From assembly GCA_029065825.1 (NCBI GenBank), contig JAIEHQ010000162.1, forward strand, positions 1 to 16,334: a DNA stretch of 16,334 nucleotides, read 5' to 3'. Positions 8,277 to 15,830 of this stretch are shown piece after piece (the first letter of the stretch is position 1; each line of letters begins with the position of its first letter). The notes below the pieces were generated by a model, which worked only from the letters and a program-made list of their open reading frames with translations, had not been told where the DNA came from and ran no database searches. This DNA is from Alistipes sp. GTDB taxonomy: Bacteria > Bacteroidota > Bacteroidia > Bacteroidales > Rikenellaceae. A program made the translations under genes and the position numbers.

Positions 8277-8305
8277 GGCGGCCCCGTGTCGTCCGCACGA
8301 AGCGA

Positions 8306-8350
8306 CCGCGCATTCCGGGAAAAACGGCCCGGGAGCGCGGTTTTCGTTTC
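8306..8350 (+). terminator. Rho-independent terminator after pth
   Basis: CCGCGC at 8306-8311 pairs with GCGCGG at 8335-8340, and CCGGG at 8315-8319 pairs with CCCGG at 8328-8332 inside it, leaving an 8-nt loop and a single bulged A at 8312. TTTT and a further T-rich stretch follow directly. It would end the rplY-pth transcript before the xseB promoter. Confidence 0.7.
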
Positions 8351-8370
8351 TTGCGAAATGTGCGGCGATT

Positions 8371-8403
8371 TTCGCGCCGCTTCGCGAACTTTTCCTAATT
8401 TTG
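8371..8403 (+). promoter_or_regulatory. Probable promoter for xseB and the methyltransferase
   Basis: TAATTTTG at 8396-8403 fits the TAnnTTTG element exactly. The upstream element is weak: TTCG at 8371-8374 with a 21-base spacer is the closest match to TTTG. Transcription would start near 8410, about 38 nt before the xseB ATG. Confidence 0.55.
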
Positions 8404-8447
8404 CGGGGAGTTCCGGCCCGCCCGGGCTTCGCATTAATTCCGAATAC

Positions 8448-8651
8448 ATGAGTATGGCAACGACCCGAACCAAACAAGTCGCCTATACCGAGGCGATGGC
8501 CGAGATCGAGCGTATCCTCGACCGCTTCCGCCGCGAAGAGATGACCGTCGATGAGCTGACCCGCGAAGTGAAGCGGGCCACCGAACTGATCGCCCGCTGC
8601 AAGGAGCGGCTGCGCAAGACGGAGGAGGAGCTTCAGAAAATCGTCGGGTAG
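8448..8651 (+). CDS. xseB: Exodeoxyribonuclease VII small subunit
   Basis: The small protein has 67 residues from the ATG at 8448, or 65 from the ATG at 8454. Earlier in-frame start-like codons would lie upstream of the predicted promoter, so a longer form is unlikely. It is a helical hairpin typical of XseB: a Tyr-Thr-Glu-Ala-Met-Ala-Glu-Ile-Glu-Arg-Ile start, a short turn around Met-Thr-Val-Asp-Glu-Leu, then a charged second helix ending in Glu-Glu-Leu-Gln. Several XseB chains bind the catalytic XseA subunit, and the complex degrades single-stranded DNA from both ends. No xseA is present in this window, although the two genes are often adjacent in Bacteroidetes. The stop is one base before the next ATG, so the two genes are probably one transcript. 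Confidence 0.85.
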   Translation: MSMATTRTKQVAYTEAMAEIERILDRFRREEMTVDELTREVKRATELIARCKERLRKTEEELQKIVG

Positions 8652-8652
8652 C

Positions 8653-9441
8653 ATGAAACGACTGATCCGCTGGACGCTCAACAGCCTGCCGCGTCCGCTG
8701 CTGCAGCGCATCGCCGGGGCGCTCGTGCCGCTGCTCGGCTTACTTTACCTCGGCCGCGGGGTGGAGTGTCCGGTCTGCGGAGCGAAGCGGCGGCGCTTTC
8801 TTCCCTACGGCTATGTCCGCTCGCGGAGCAATGCGCTCTGCCCCCGCTGCCTCTCGCTCGAACGCCACCGGCTGCTGTGGCTCTATCTGCGCAGCCGGCC
8901 GGAGTTGCTGGCCGACCGGCCCCGCCTGCTCCATATCGCCCCGGAGGTCTCGCTGCGCAAGCGGCTGCGGAAGTTCTACAGGGAGGTGCCGGAGCGCTAC
9001 GTGACGGCCGATCTCGAAAGTCCGCTCGCGGAGCTGCATTTCGACGTGCAGCGGATTCCGCTGGAGGAGGGGTATGCCGGTGCGGTGATATGCAACCATA
9101 TTCTCGAGCACGTCGCCGACGACCGCCGGGCGTTGCGCGAACTTTACCGCATCCTCCGCCCCGGCGGCTGGGGAATTCTGCTCTCGCCGGTCGATCTTGC
9201 GCGTGCCGCCACTTTCGAGGATGACTCGGTTACCGATCCCGGGGAGCGTACGCGTCTTTTCGGGCAGTACGATCACCGGCGCGTCTATGGGCGCGATTAT
9301 GTCGCGCGGCTGCGCTCCGCCGGATTCGAGGCCGAGGAGATCGACTTCGCCGCCTCGCTCGGGGAGGAGGCCCGTCGCCGCTATGCGCTTGCCGACGACC
9401 GCATCTATCTGGTGCGCAAGCCGGTCGATGGGCGGCCGTAA
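8653..9441 (+). CDS. SAM-dependent methyltransferase with N-terminal zinc ribbon
   Basis: This 262-residue protein begins with a short hydrophobic segment (about residues 16-34) and a four-cysteine zinc ribbon at Cys39, Cys42, Cys63 and Cys66. A class I methyltransferase domain follows. Motif I is the atypical Leu-Leu-His-Ile-Ala-Pro-Glu in place of the usual glycine-rich loop; the later Asn-His-Ile-Leu-Glu-His-Val and the Asp-Asp...Ala-Leu-Arg-Glu...Leu-Arg-Pro-Gly-Gly segment are typical of the type 11 family. The substrate cannot be told from sequence; proteins of this layout in Bacteroidetes are generally unassigned. It starts one base after xseB and is followed by a bidirectional terminator shared with leuS. 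Confidence 0.75.
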   Translation: MKRLIRWTLNSLPRPLLQRIAGALVPLLGLLYLGRGVECPVCGAKRRRFLPYGYVRSRSNALCPRCLSLERHRLLWLYLRSRPELLADRPRLLHIAPEVSLRKRLRKFYREVPERYVTADLESPLAELHFDVQRIPLEEGYAGAVICNHILEHVADDRRALRELYRILRPGGWGILLSPVDLARAATFEDDSVTDPGERTRLFGQYDHRRVYGRDYVARLRSAGFEAEEIDFAASLGEEARRRYALADDRIYLVRKPVDGRP

Positions 9442-9503
9442 GGCGGCTCCGCTTTCGGTCGGAAGTCTCCCGGTTCGAAAGGGCTGCGGCGGTCCGCAAA
9501 AGA

Positions 9504-9536
9504 AAAACCCCTCTTTCCGGAGGGGTTTTCTTTTTC
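9504..9536. terminator. Bidirectional terminator between methyltransferase and leuS
   Basis: AAAACCCCTC at 9504-9513 pairs perfectly with GAGGGGTTTT at 9520-9529 across a 6-nt loop, a 10-bp stem. T-rich sequence follows on the plus strand and A-rich sequence precedes it, giving a U-tract for transcripts from either side. It fits the convergent arrangement of the two genes. Confidence 0.9.
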
Positions 9537-9547
9537 AGGGAGTGTCG

Positions 9548-12307
9548 TCAGATCACGATGTTGATGATCTTGCCCGGCACCACGATGATCTTCTTCGGCG
9601 CGGCTCCCGCGAGCCACTTCTGCGCCTCGTCCGCCCGCACCACGTCGGCCTGGATCTCGGCCGGGGAGAGCGTCAGCGCATACTCTTTCTTGAAGCGCAT
9701 CTTGCCGTTGATCGAGACCGGATAGGCGAACGAGCTTTCGGTAAGGTAGCGCTCCTCGCAGACGGGGTAGGCGGCATCGCAGACGGTCGTGTCGTGGCCC
9801 AGCGCCCGGTGCCACAGCTCTTCGGCGATGTGCGGGGCGAAGGGGGCGAGCAGCACGGTCAGCGGTTCGAGAATCTCGCGCTTGGAGCAGCCGCTCAGCT
9901 CGTTGAGGCAGATCATGAAGGCCGCCACCGAGGTGTTGAACGAGAAGTTCTCAATATCCTCGCGCACCTTGCGGATGGTCTTGTGGAGGGTCTTCAGCTC
10001 CTTCTCGGTCGCCGGCTCGTCTTTGACCAGGAGGTTGCCGCTGCGGTCGTAGAAGAGCGCCCAGAAGCGGCGCAGGAACTTGTGCACGCCGTCGATGCCG
10101 TTGGTGTCCCAGGGCTTCGACTGCTCGAGCGGACCGAGGAACATTTCGTACATGCGGAGCGTGTCGGCGCCGTAGTTCTCGACGATATGGTCGGGGTTCA
10201 CGACGTTATACATCGACTTCGACATCTTCTCTACGGCCCAGCCGCAAATGTATTTGCCCTCTTCGAGCACGAACTCCGCATCGCGGAACTCGGGCCGCCA
10301 GGCGCGGAAGGCATCGAGATCGAGCTGGTCGTTATGCACGATATTGACATCGACGTGGATCTCCTGGGTCTGGTATCGGTCCTTGAGCCCCAGCGAGATG
10401 AATCGGTTGGTGCCGACCTCGCGATAGACGAAGTTCGAGCGGCCCTGGATCATGCCCTGATTGACCAGCTTCTTGAACGGCTCCGGCTCGCAGACGTAGC
10501 CCAGATCGTAGAGGAACATGTTCCAGAAGCGGGAGTACATCAGGTGGCCAGTGGCGTGTTCGATGCCGCCCACGTAGAGATCGACGTTGCGCCAGTATTC
10601 GTTGGCGGCGCGGCCCACCAGCGCCCGGTCGTTATGTGGATCCATGTAGCGCAGGTAGTAGGCCGACGATCCGGCGAAGCCCGGCATGGTCGAGAGTTCG
10701 AACGGATGGCCCTCCGCAGTGCACCACTCCCTGACGCGGGCCAGCGGCGGCTCGCCCTCGGCCGTGGGGCCGAAGTTGTCGATCGGGGGCAGTTCGAGCG
10801 GCAGCCGCTCCTCGGAGAGCGGGTAGGCCGTGTCGTCCTTGTAGTAGATCGGGAAAGGCTCGCCCCAGTAGCGCTGGCGCGAGAAGATCGCGTCGCGCAG
10901 GCGGTAATTGACCAGCCGGCGGCCCAGGCCGCGCCGTTCGATTTCGGCGAGCATGCGGACGATCGCCTCCTTGACCTCGAGTCCGTCGAGGAAGTCGGAG
11001 TTGATGAGTTTGCCCGATTTGGCATCGTAGGACTCCTTCTCCAGGTCGCCGCCCGCGACCACCGGCACGATGTCGATTCCGAAGTGGCGGGCGAAAGCGT
11101 AGTCGCGCGAGTCGTGCGCCGGGACGGCCATGATGGCTCCCGTGCCGTAACCGGCCAGCACGTAGTCCGAAATGTAGATGGGAATCGCCTTGCCCGTGAA
11201 GGGGTTGATGGCGAACGAACCCGTCGCTACGCCGCTCACGCGCCGCGTCTCGGCGATGCGTTCGCGTTCGGAGCGCTTCTTGGCCTGGGCGATGTAGGCT
11301 TCGACGGCCTCTTTCTGCTGCGGAGCGGTAAGCGCTTCGACCCACTCGTGCTCGGGGGCGATGACCATGAACGTGACTCCGAAGATCGTGTCGGGACGGG
11401 TGGTGAAGATCTCCAGCTTGCGGTCACTGCCCTGGATGTCGAAGAAGACCTGGGCACCCTCCGAGCGACCGATCCAGTTGCGCTGGATCTCCTTGAGCGA
11501 GTCGCTCCACTGGAGGCTGTCGAGTCCGTCGAGCATGCGCTGGGCGTAGGCCGTCACGCGCAGCAGCCACTGCTTCATGCGCTTCTGTTCGACAGGGAAT
11601 CCGCCCCGGACCGACAGTCCGTCCTTCACTTCGTCGTTGGCCAGTACGGTGCCCAGCTGCGGACACCAGTTCACCATCGTGTCGGCGCGGAAGGCCAGGC
11701 GGTAGTTTTGGAGCACCTGTTCGCGGCGCTGCTCGTCCCAGCCGTTCCACTCGTCGGCCGTGAAGCGCATCTCGGCGGTGCAGGCGGCGTTCAGCCCCTC
11801 GCTGCCGTGTTTGGAGAAGGCTTCGATCAGCTCGGAGATGGGGCGCGCCCGCTGTGTGTCGTTGCAGTAGTAGTGGTCGTACATGCGCAGGAAGGCCCAC
11901 TGCGTCCATTTGTAGTAGGCCGGGTCGCACGTGCGCACCTCGCGGTGCCAGTCGAACGAGAAGCCGATCTTGTCGAGCTGCTCGCGGTAGCGGGCGATGT
12001 TCTGCTCGGTGGTCACGGCCGGGTGCTGCCCCGTCTGGATGGCGTACTGCTCGGCCGGCAGGCCGAAGGCATCGTAGCCCATCGGGTGCAGCACGTTGAA
12101 GCCGCACTGGCGCTTGTAGCGCGAGTAGATGTCGGAGGCTATGTAGCCGAGCGGGTGGCCGACGTGCAGTCCCGCCCCCGAGGGGTAGGGGAACATGTCG
12201 AGCACGTAGAATTTGGGGCGCGTCGGGTCGGCCTCCACGCGGTAGGTCTCCTCCTCCCTCCAGCGGCGCTGCCACCGGGCCTCTATCTCTTTGAAATCGT
12301 ATTCCAT
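9548..12307 (-). CDS. leuS: Leucyl-tRNA synthetase
   Basis: This 919-residue class I aminoacyl-tRNA synthetase charges tRNA-Leu with leucine in the cytoplasm. The HIGH signature is His-Val-Gly-His at residues 48-51, and KMSKS lies at 694-698. The editing (CP1) domain between them shows the Thr-Thr-Arg-Pro-Asp-Thr segment, Gly-Tyr-Gly-Thr-Gly-Ala and the Val-Pro-Ala-His-Asp loop whose aspartate contacts mischarged substrates. The C-terminal helical and anticodon-side regions are complete. It is somewhat longer than the E. coli enzyme (860), as is common in Bacteroidetes. It is transcribed alone from its own promoter at 12342-12372, and it ends just before the bidirectional terminator. A very long open frame on the opposite strand is a coding shadow. 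Confidence 0.98.
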   Translation of the reverse strand: MEYDFKEIEARWQRRWREEETYRVEADPTRPKFYVLDMFPYPSGAGLHVGHPLGYIASDIYSRYKRQCGFNVLHPMGYDAFGLPAEQYAIQTGQHPAVTTEQNIARYREQLDKIGFSFDWHREVRTCDPAYYKWTQWAFLRMYDHYYCNDTQRARPISELIEAFSKHGSEGLNAACTAEMRFTADEWNGWDEQRREQVLQNYRLAFRADTMVNWCPQLGTVLANDEVKDGLSVRGGFPVEQKRMKQWLLRVTAYAQRMLDGLDSLQWSDSLKEIQRNWIGRSEGAQVFFDIQGSDRKLEIFTTRPDTIFGVTFMVIAPEHEWVEALTAPQQKEAVEAYIAQAKKRSERERIAETRRVSGVATGSFAINPFTGKAIPIYISDYVLAGYGTGAIMAVPAHDSRDYAFARHFGIDIVPVVAGGDLEKESYDAKSGKLINSDFLDGLEVKEAIVRMLAEIERRGLGRRLVNYRLRDAIFSRQRYWGEPFPIYYKDDTAYPLSEERLPLELPPIDNFGPTAEGEPPLARVREWCTAEGHPFELSTMPGFAGSSAYYLRYMDPHNDRALVGRAANEYWRNVDLYVGGIEHATGHLMYSRFWNMFLYDLGYVCEPEPFKKLVNQGMIQGRSNFVYREVGTNRFISLGLKDRYQTQEIHVDVNIVHNDQLDLDAFRAWRPEFRDAEFVLEEGKYICGWAVEKMSKSMYNVVNPDHIVENYGADTLRMYEMFLGPLEQSKPWDTNGIDGVHKFLRRFWALFYDRSGNLLVKDEPATEKELKTLHKTIRKVREDIENFSFNTSVAAFMICLNELSGCSKREILEPLTVLLAPFAPHIAEELWHRALGHDTTVCDAAYPVCEERYLTESSFAYPVSINGKMRFKKEYALTLSPAEIQADVVRADEAQKWLAGAAPKKIIVVPGKIINIVI

Positions 12308-12341
12308 CTGAAATTTCGGTTTGTTGTGAACAATTTGACTA

Positions 12342-12372
12342 CAAATATAGTATAACCCCGCCGCATAACAAA
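12342..12372 (-). promoter_or_regulatory. Bacteroidetes-type promoter for leuS
   Basis: Reading the minus strand, TTTG (plus-strand 12369-12372) is followed by a 19-base spacer and TATATTTG (plus-strand 12342-12349). This is a perfect match to the TTTG-N19-TAnnTTTG pattern and lies 34 bases upstream of the leuS ATG. It faces away from the str promoter, so the intergenic region is divergent. Confidence 0.8.
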
Positions 12373-12675
12373 ATTTTTCGGAGGTTTGTCCCCGCCGGCA
12401 CCTCGCCGGGCGCTTCCTCGGGGAGTCCGCCGCCGGTCTCGCCGCTGCCGGCCGAGGCGGTGCGCGCAGGTGTTTTGCGGGACCTGCGGCCGGGGTGCGG
12501 CGGCGGGGTTTCGGCCGCTTCGGCAGGGCGGGCTAAAGCGCATGCAAACGTTTGTCGGACAGTCTGTTTTTGAAAAACGTATAAATAAACACTTATGATG
12601 TTCAGAAAACTATAATGCAAAAGAATCACAATACGGGAGAAAAGTCCAAAAAACGCTGAAAAAGAGTCGGAAAAT
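12373..12675. other. Divergent intergenic region with abrupt GC-to-AT switch
   Basis: Positions 12308-12770 hold no convincing gene. Positions 12373-12540 are very GC-rich and contain hairpins: CCGGC at 12395-12399 pairs with GCCGG at 12405-12409, and CGCAGGT at 12465-12471 pairs with ACCTGCG at 12482-12488. From 12541 the sequence becomes AT-rich up to the str promoter. A palindrome, CAAACGTTTG, lies at 12545-12554. Two short open frames (96 residues on the minus strand, 70 on the plus) look like composition artefacts. No known RNA family is recognised. Confidence 0.5.
12545..12554. promoter_or_regulatory. Palindrome CAAACGTTTG, possible repressor-type operator
   Basis: A perfect 10-bp palindrome with a central CG lies about 145 bases upstream of the str promoter -7 element. 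LacI-family repressors often bind palindromes centred on CG. No regulator is identified and the distance from the promoter is large, so this is a weak suggestion only. Confidence 0.2.
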
Positions 12676-12706
12676 TATGATGTTATGAAAAAAATAACTA
12701 TCTTTG
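12676..12706 (+). promoter_or_regulatory. Probable promoter for the rpsL (str) operon
   Basis: TATCTTTG at 12699-12706 matches TAnnTTTG exactly. At a 19-base spacing the upstream element reads TATG (12676-12679), one mismatch from TTTG. Transcription would begin near 12713, giving a leader of about 58 nt before the rpsL ATG. Just downstream, GTCCA at 12709-12713 pairs with TGGAC at 12717-12721, so a small dyad overlaps the predicted start site. Confidence 0.65.
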
Positions 12707-12770
12707 CAGTCCATTTTGGACAATGGAGATTGAAAATTAATTGTTTTTTAAAGGACAAAAACGTAAAGAA

Positions 12771-13172
12771 ATGCCTACTATTCAGCAGTTAGTAAGAAAC
12801 GGCCGAGTGCGCATGGAGGACAAGAGCAAGTCTCCCGCACTGGCTGCGTGTCCTCAGCGCCGGGGTGTATGTACTCGTGTATATACCACGACCCCGAAGA
12901 AGCCGAACTCGGCAATGCGTAAGGTGGCACGTGTGAGATTGACCAACGGCAAAGAGGTCAATGCCTACATCCCCGGAGAGGGTCACAACCTGCAGGAGCA
13001 CTCGATCGTGCTCGTGCGCGGCGGTCGTGTGAAGGACCTTCCGGGTGTGCGCTATCACCTGGTGCGCGGCGCGCTCGACTCCGCAGGTGTGGACGGCCGT
13101 CGTCAGCGTCGTTCGAAGTACGGTGCCAAACGTCCCAAGGCAGGTGCAGCACCCGCCAAAGGCAAGAAGTAA
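12771..13172 (+). CDS. rpsL: 30S ribosomal protein S12
   Basis: This is S12 of the small-subunit decoding centre, 133 residues. An in-frame ATG at 12741 would add ten residues, but Met-Pro-Thr-Ile-Gln-Gln-Leu is the conserved S12 start, so 12771 is chosen. The decoding loop Pro42-Lys43-Lys44-Pro-Asn-Ser and the Val-Lys88-Asp89-Leu-Pro-Gly loop are intact. Lys43 and Lys88 are the residues changed in streptomycin-resistant mutants, so this allele looks streptomycin-sensitive at the protein level. Asp89 is the known methylthiolation site in other bacteria. It is the first gene of the str operon, 40 bp before rpsG, with an A-rich leader and no well-placed Shine-Dalgarno. Confidence 0.98.
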   Translation: MPTIQQLVRNGRVRMEDKSKSPALAACPQRRGVCTRVYTTTPKKPNSAMRKVARVRLTNGKEVNAYIPGEGHNLQEHSIVLVRGGRVKDLPGVRYHLVRGALDSAGVDGRRQRRSKYGAKRPKAGAAPAKGKK

Positions 13173-13212
13173 TTTGAGAACCACGACAAAACTTAATTTT
13201 TAGCCAATAACA

Positions 13213-13689
13213 ATGAGAAAAGCTAAGCCAAAGAAGCGAATTCTACTTCCAGATCCGAAGTTCAGCGATGTTGCCGTAACGCGCTTCGTGAACAACCTTA
13301 TGCTGGATGGAAAGAAGAGTATTGCCTACACCATTTTCTACGATTCTCTGGAACTGGTCGGCAAGAAGATGAAGGATGCTGATAAATCTCCCCTGGAAAT
13401 CTGGAAACAGGCCCTTGAGAACATCACACCCCAAGTCGAAGTAAAATCGAAGCGTATCGGTGGTGCGACCTTCCAGGTTCCTATGGAGGTTAGACCGGAG
13501 CGCAAGATTTCGATTTCCATGAAAAACCTTGTCCTTTACTCCCGCAAGCGCGCCGGTAAAACGATGGCTGAGAAACTCGCTGCCGAGATCGTCGATGCCT
13601 ACAACCAGCAGGGCGCAGCCTTCAAGCGCAAGGAGGAGATGCACCGCATGGCCGAGGCCAACAAGGCGTTCGCACACTTTAGATTCTAA
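13213..13689 (+). CDS. rpsG: 30S ribosomal protein S7
   Basis: S7, 158 residues, a primary binder of the 16S rRNA 3' major domain that lines the exit site for mRNA. The conserved Met-Arg-Lys start, the Asn-Asn-Leu-Met-Leu-Asp-Gly-Lys-Lys-Ser segment and the basic C-terminal helix are present, and the length is normal. It lies between rpsL (40 bp upstream) and fusA (15 bp downstream), so co-transcription is expected. In E. coli S7 represses its own operon by binding the rpsL-rpsG spacer. The spacer here is short and AT-rich, and I see no clear equivalent structure. The start codon has no Shine-Dalgarno. Confidence 0.98.
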   Translation: MRKAKPKKRILLPDPKFSDVAVTRFVNNLMLDGKKSIAYTIFYDSLELVGKKMKDADKSPLEIWKQALENITPQVEVKSKRIGGATFQVPMEVRPERKISISMKNLVLYSRKRAGKTMAEKLAAEIVDAYNQQGAAFKRKEEMHRMAEANKAFAHFRF

Positions 13690-13690
13690 T

Positions 13691-13696
13691 AGGAGG
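13691..13696 (+). promoter_or_regulatory. Full Shine-Dalgarno (AGGAGG) in front of fusA
   Basis: AGGAGG lies 8 bases before the fusA ATG, ideal spacing for pairing with the 16S rRNA 3' end. It starts two bases after the rpsG stop. The other genes here have no comparable site, and Bacteroidetes seldom use one, so it is worth noting. Confidence 0.7.
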
Positions 13697-13704
13697 TTCG
13701 ACCA

Positions 13705-15816
13705 ATGGCAAGAGACTTACACTATACTCGTAATATCGGCATCATGGCCCACATCGATGCCGGTAAGACCACGACCTCGGAGCGAATCCTTTTCTATACG
13801 GGCAAGACCCACAAGATCGGTGAGGTGCACGAAGGCGGCGCTACGATGGACTGGATGGTTCAGGAGCAGGAGCGCGGTATCACGATTACCTCGGCTGCGA
13901 CGACCGCTTTCTGGCAGTACATGGGTCATCAGTATCAGATCAACCTGATCGACACCCCGGGACACGTCGATTTTACCGTCGAGGTGGAGCGTTCGCTCCG
14001 CGTGCTGGACGGTGCCATCGCGACTTTCTGCGCCGTCGGCGGCGTGGAGCCCCAGTCGGAGACCGTATGGCGTCAGGCCGACAAGTACAACGTGCCCCGT
14101 ATCGGTTACGTGAACAAGATGGACCGCACGGGTGCCGACTTCCTGGCTGTGTGCGCGCAGATCAAGGAGCACTTCGGTGCGACGGCGCTGCCGATCGTAC
14201 TGCCGATCGGTGCCGAGGACAAGTTCGAGGGCATCATCGACCTTATATATAATAAGGCCTACTACTACTTCGACGACAAGACCGTGCGCGACAACTACGA
14301 GGTGCGCGAGATTCCGGAGTCGATGAAGGCCGAGGCCGAGGAGTGGCGCAACAAGCTCATCGAGGAGGTCGCTTCCGTCGATGACGCGCTGATGGAGAAG
14401 TTCTTCGAGGATCCCGCCTCGATCGAGGCCGACGAGCTGATCGCCGCGATCCGCACGGCTACCATTCAGATGAAACTGGTGCCGATGCTCTGCGGTTCGT
14501 CGTTCCACAACAAGGGCGTGCAGAAGCTGCTCGACAGCGTGATGGCATTCCTGCCCTCGCCGATGGACGTGCCCGCCATTCACGGTATCAACCCCAAGAC
14601 CGACGAGGAGGAGGTGCGCCACGCAAGCGAGGAGGATCCCTTCTGCGGTCTGGCATTCAAGATCGCTACCGATCCTTTCGTAGGCCGTCTCTGCTTCGTG
14701 CGCGTTTACTCGGGTAAGCTCGATGCAGGTTCCTACGTGCTCAACGCACGCAGCGGCAAGCGCGAGCGCATCAGCCGCATCTACCAGATGCACGCCAACA
14801 AGCAGAACCCGATGGAGTCGGTATCGGCCGGCGACATCTGCGCTGCGGTGGGCTTCAAGGAGATCCACACGGGCGACACGCTCTGCGCCGAGAACGCACC
14901 GATCGTTCTGGAGCAGATGACTTTCCCCGAGCCTGTGATCGGTCTTGCGGTAGAGCCCAAGACGCAGAAGGACCTCGACAAGCTGGGTATCGCGCTGGGC
15001 AAGCTGGCCGAGGAGGATCCTACGTTTACCGTACATACCGACGAGGACAGCGGTCAGACCGTCATCAGCGGTATGGGCGAGCTGCACCTCGACATCATCG
15101 TCGATCGTCTGCGCCGCGAGTTCGGTGTGGAGATCAACCAGGGTGCGCCGCAGGTTAATTACAAGGAGGCTCTTACCCAGACCGTACAGCACCGCGAGGT
15201 GTTCAAGAAGCAGACCGGCGGTCGCGGTAAGTTCGCCGACATCATCTTCGAGATCGGTCCCGCCGACGAGGGTACGATGGGTCTGACGTTCGTCGATGAG
15301 GTCAAGGGCGGTAACATTCCCAAGGAGTTCATCCCCTCGGTACAGAAGGGCTTCGCCGCTGCGATGGCGAACGGCGCTCTGGCCGGCTACACGATGGACT
15401 CGATGAAGATCACCCTGAAGGACGGTTCGTTCCACCCGGTCGACTCCGACCAGCTGTCGTTCGAGATCTGCGCCCGCAACGGTTATCGCAACGCCGCTCC
15501 CAAGGCCGGTTCGGTCATCAAGGAGCCGATCATGTCGGTCGAGGTGGTTACCCCCGAGGAGAACATGGGCGATGTCATCGGCGACCTGAACAAGCGCCGC
15601 GGCCAGGTAACGGGTATGGAGTCGAAAGGCAACGCCCGCGTGGTCAAGGCGAAAGTGCCTCTGTCCGAGATGTTCGGTTATGTGACCGTGCTGCGTACGA
15701 TCTCTTCGGGTCGCGCGACCTCTTCGATGGAGTTCTCGCACTTCGAGGAAGTTCCGGCAAACATTGCCAAGGAGGTTATCGAGAAGGCAAGTGGTAAACG
15801 TAAGGATTTAGAATAA
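13705..15816 (+). CDS. fusA: Translation elongation factor G
   Basis: EF-G, 703 residues, is the GTPase that drives translocation of tRNA and mRNA on the ribosome and, with ribosome recycling factor, splits ribosomes. The GTPase motifs are complete: Ala15-His-Ile-Asp-Ala-Gly-Lys-Thr22 (G1), Arg-Gly-Ile-Thr-Ile (G2), Asp-Thr-Pro-Gly-His (G3), Asn-Lys-Met-Asp (G4) and a Cys-Gly-Ser-Ser (G5) segment. Domains II-V follow, with no gap. The length is usual. As the copy inside the str operon it is probably the main EF-G; a paralogue may exist elsewhere in such genomes. It lies 15 bp after rpsG and 14 bp before rpsJ. An AGGAGG precedes it. An AT-rich stretch of uncommon codons occurs near 14241-14257. 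Confidence 0.98.
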   Translation: MARDLHYTRNIGIMAHIDAGKTTTSERILFYTGKTHKIGEVHEGGATMDWMVQEQERGITITSAATTAFWQYMGHQYQINLIDTPGHVDFTVEVERSLRVLDGAIATFCAVGGVEPQSETVWRQADKYNVPRIGYVNKMDRTGADFLAVCAQIKEHFGATALPIVLPIGAEDKFEGIIDLIYNKAYYYFDDKTVRDNYEVREIPESMKAEAEEWRNKLIEEVASVDDALMEKFFEDPASIEADELIAAIRTATIQMKLVPMLCGSSFHNKGVQKLLDSVMAFLPSPMDVPAIHGINPKTDEEEVRHASEEDPFCGLAFKIATDPFVGRLCFVRVYSGKLDAGSYVLNARSGKRERISRIYQMHANKQNPMESVSAGDICAAVGFKEIHTGDTLCAENAPIVLEQMTFPEPVIGLAVEPKTQKDLDKLGIALGKLAEEDPTFTVHTDEDSGQTVISGMGELHLDIIVDRLRREFGVEINQGAPQVNYKEALTQTVQHREVFKKQTGGRGKFADIIFEIGPADEGTMGLTFVDEVKGGNIPKEFIPSVQKGFAAAMANGALAGYTMDSMKITLKDGSFHPVDSDQLSFEICARNGYRNAAPKAGSVIKEPIMSVEVVTPEENMGDVIGDLNKRRGQVTGMESKGNARVVKAKVPLSEMFGYVTVLRTISSGRATSSMEFSHFEEVPANIAKEVIEKASGKRKDLE

Positions 15817-15830
15817 AGAAGAAAGATTAT

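Noticed and set aside
8286..8447. A longer N-terminus for xseB
   Set aside because: The extension would overlap the pth terminator and start before the predicted promoter; the XseB-like sequence begins at the ATG at 8448.
7023..8711. A 562-residue minus-strand open frame opposite rplY, pth and xseB
   Set aside because: It covers three well-supported plus-strand genes plus their promoter and terminator, so it cannot be a real gene.
9197..12355. A 1052-residue plus-strand open frame opposite leuS
   Set aside because: leuS on the minus strand has complete family motifs; the opposite frame is open only because of GC-biased third codon positions, and its translation looks like no known protein.
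12339..12629. A 96-residue minus-strand open frame upstream of leuS
   Set aside because: It runs through the leuS promoter, has no promoter of its own that I can see, and its proline/arginine/glycine composition follows the GC-rich DNA.
13717..15741. A 674-residue minus-strand open frame opposite fusA
   Set aside because: It is a mirror of EF-G codon usage, rich in leucine, histidine and arginine, with no promoter or family motif.
15817..15830. Absence of tuf between fusA and rpsJ as a deletion
   Set aside because: tuf is normally located elsewhere in Bacteroidetes, so this is the expected layout.
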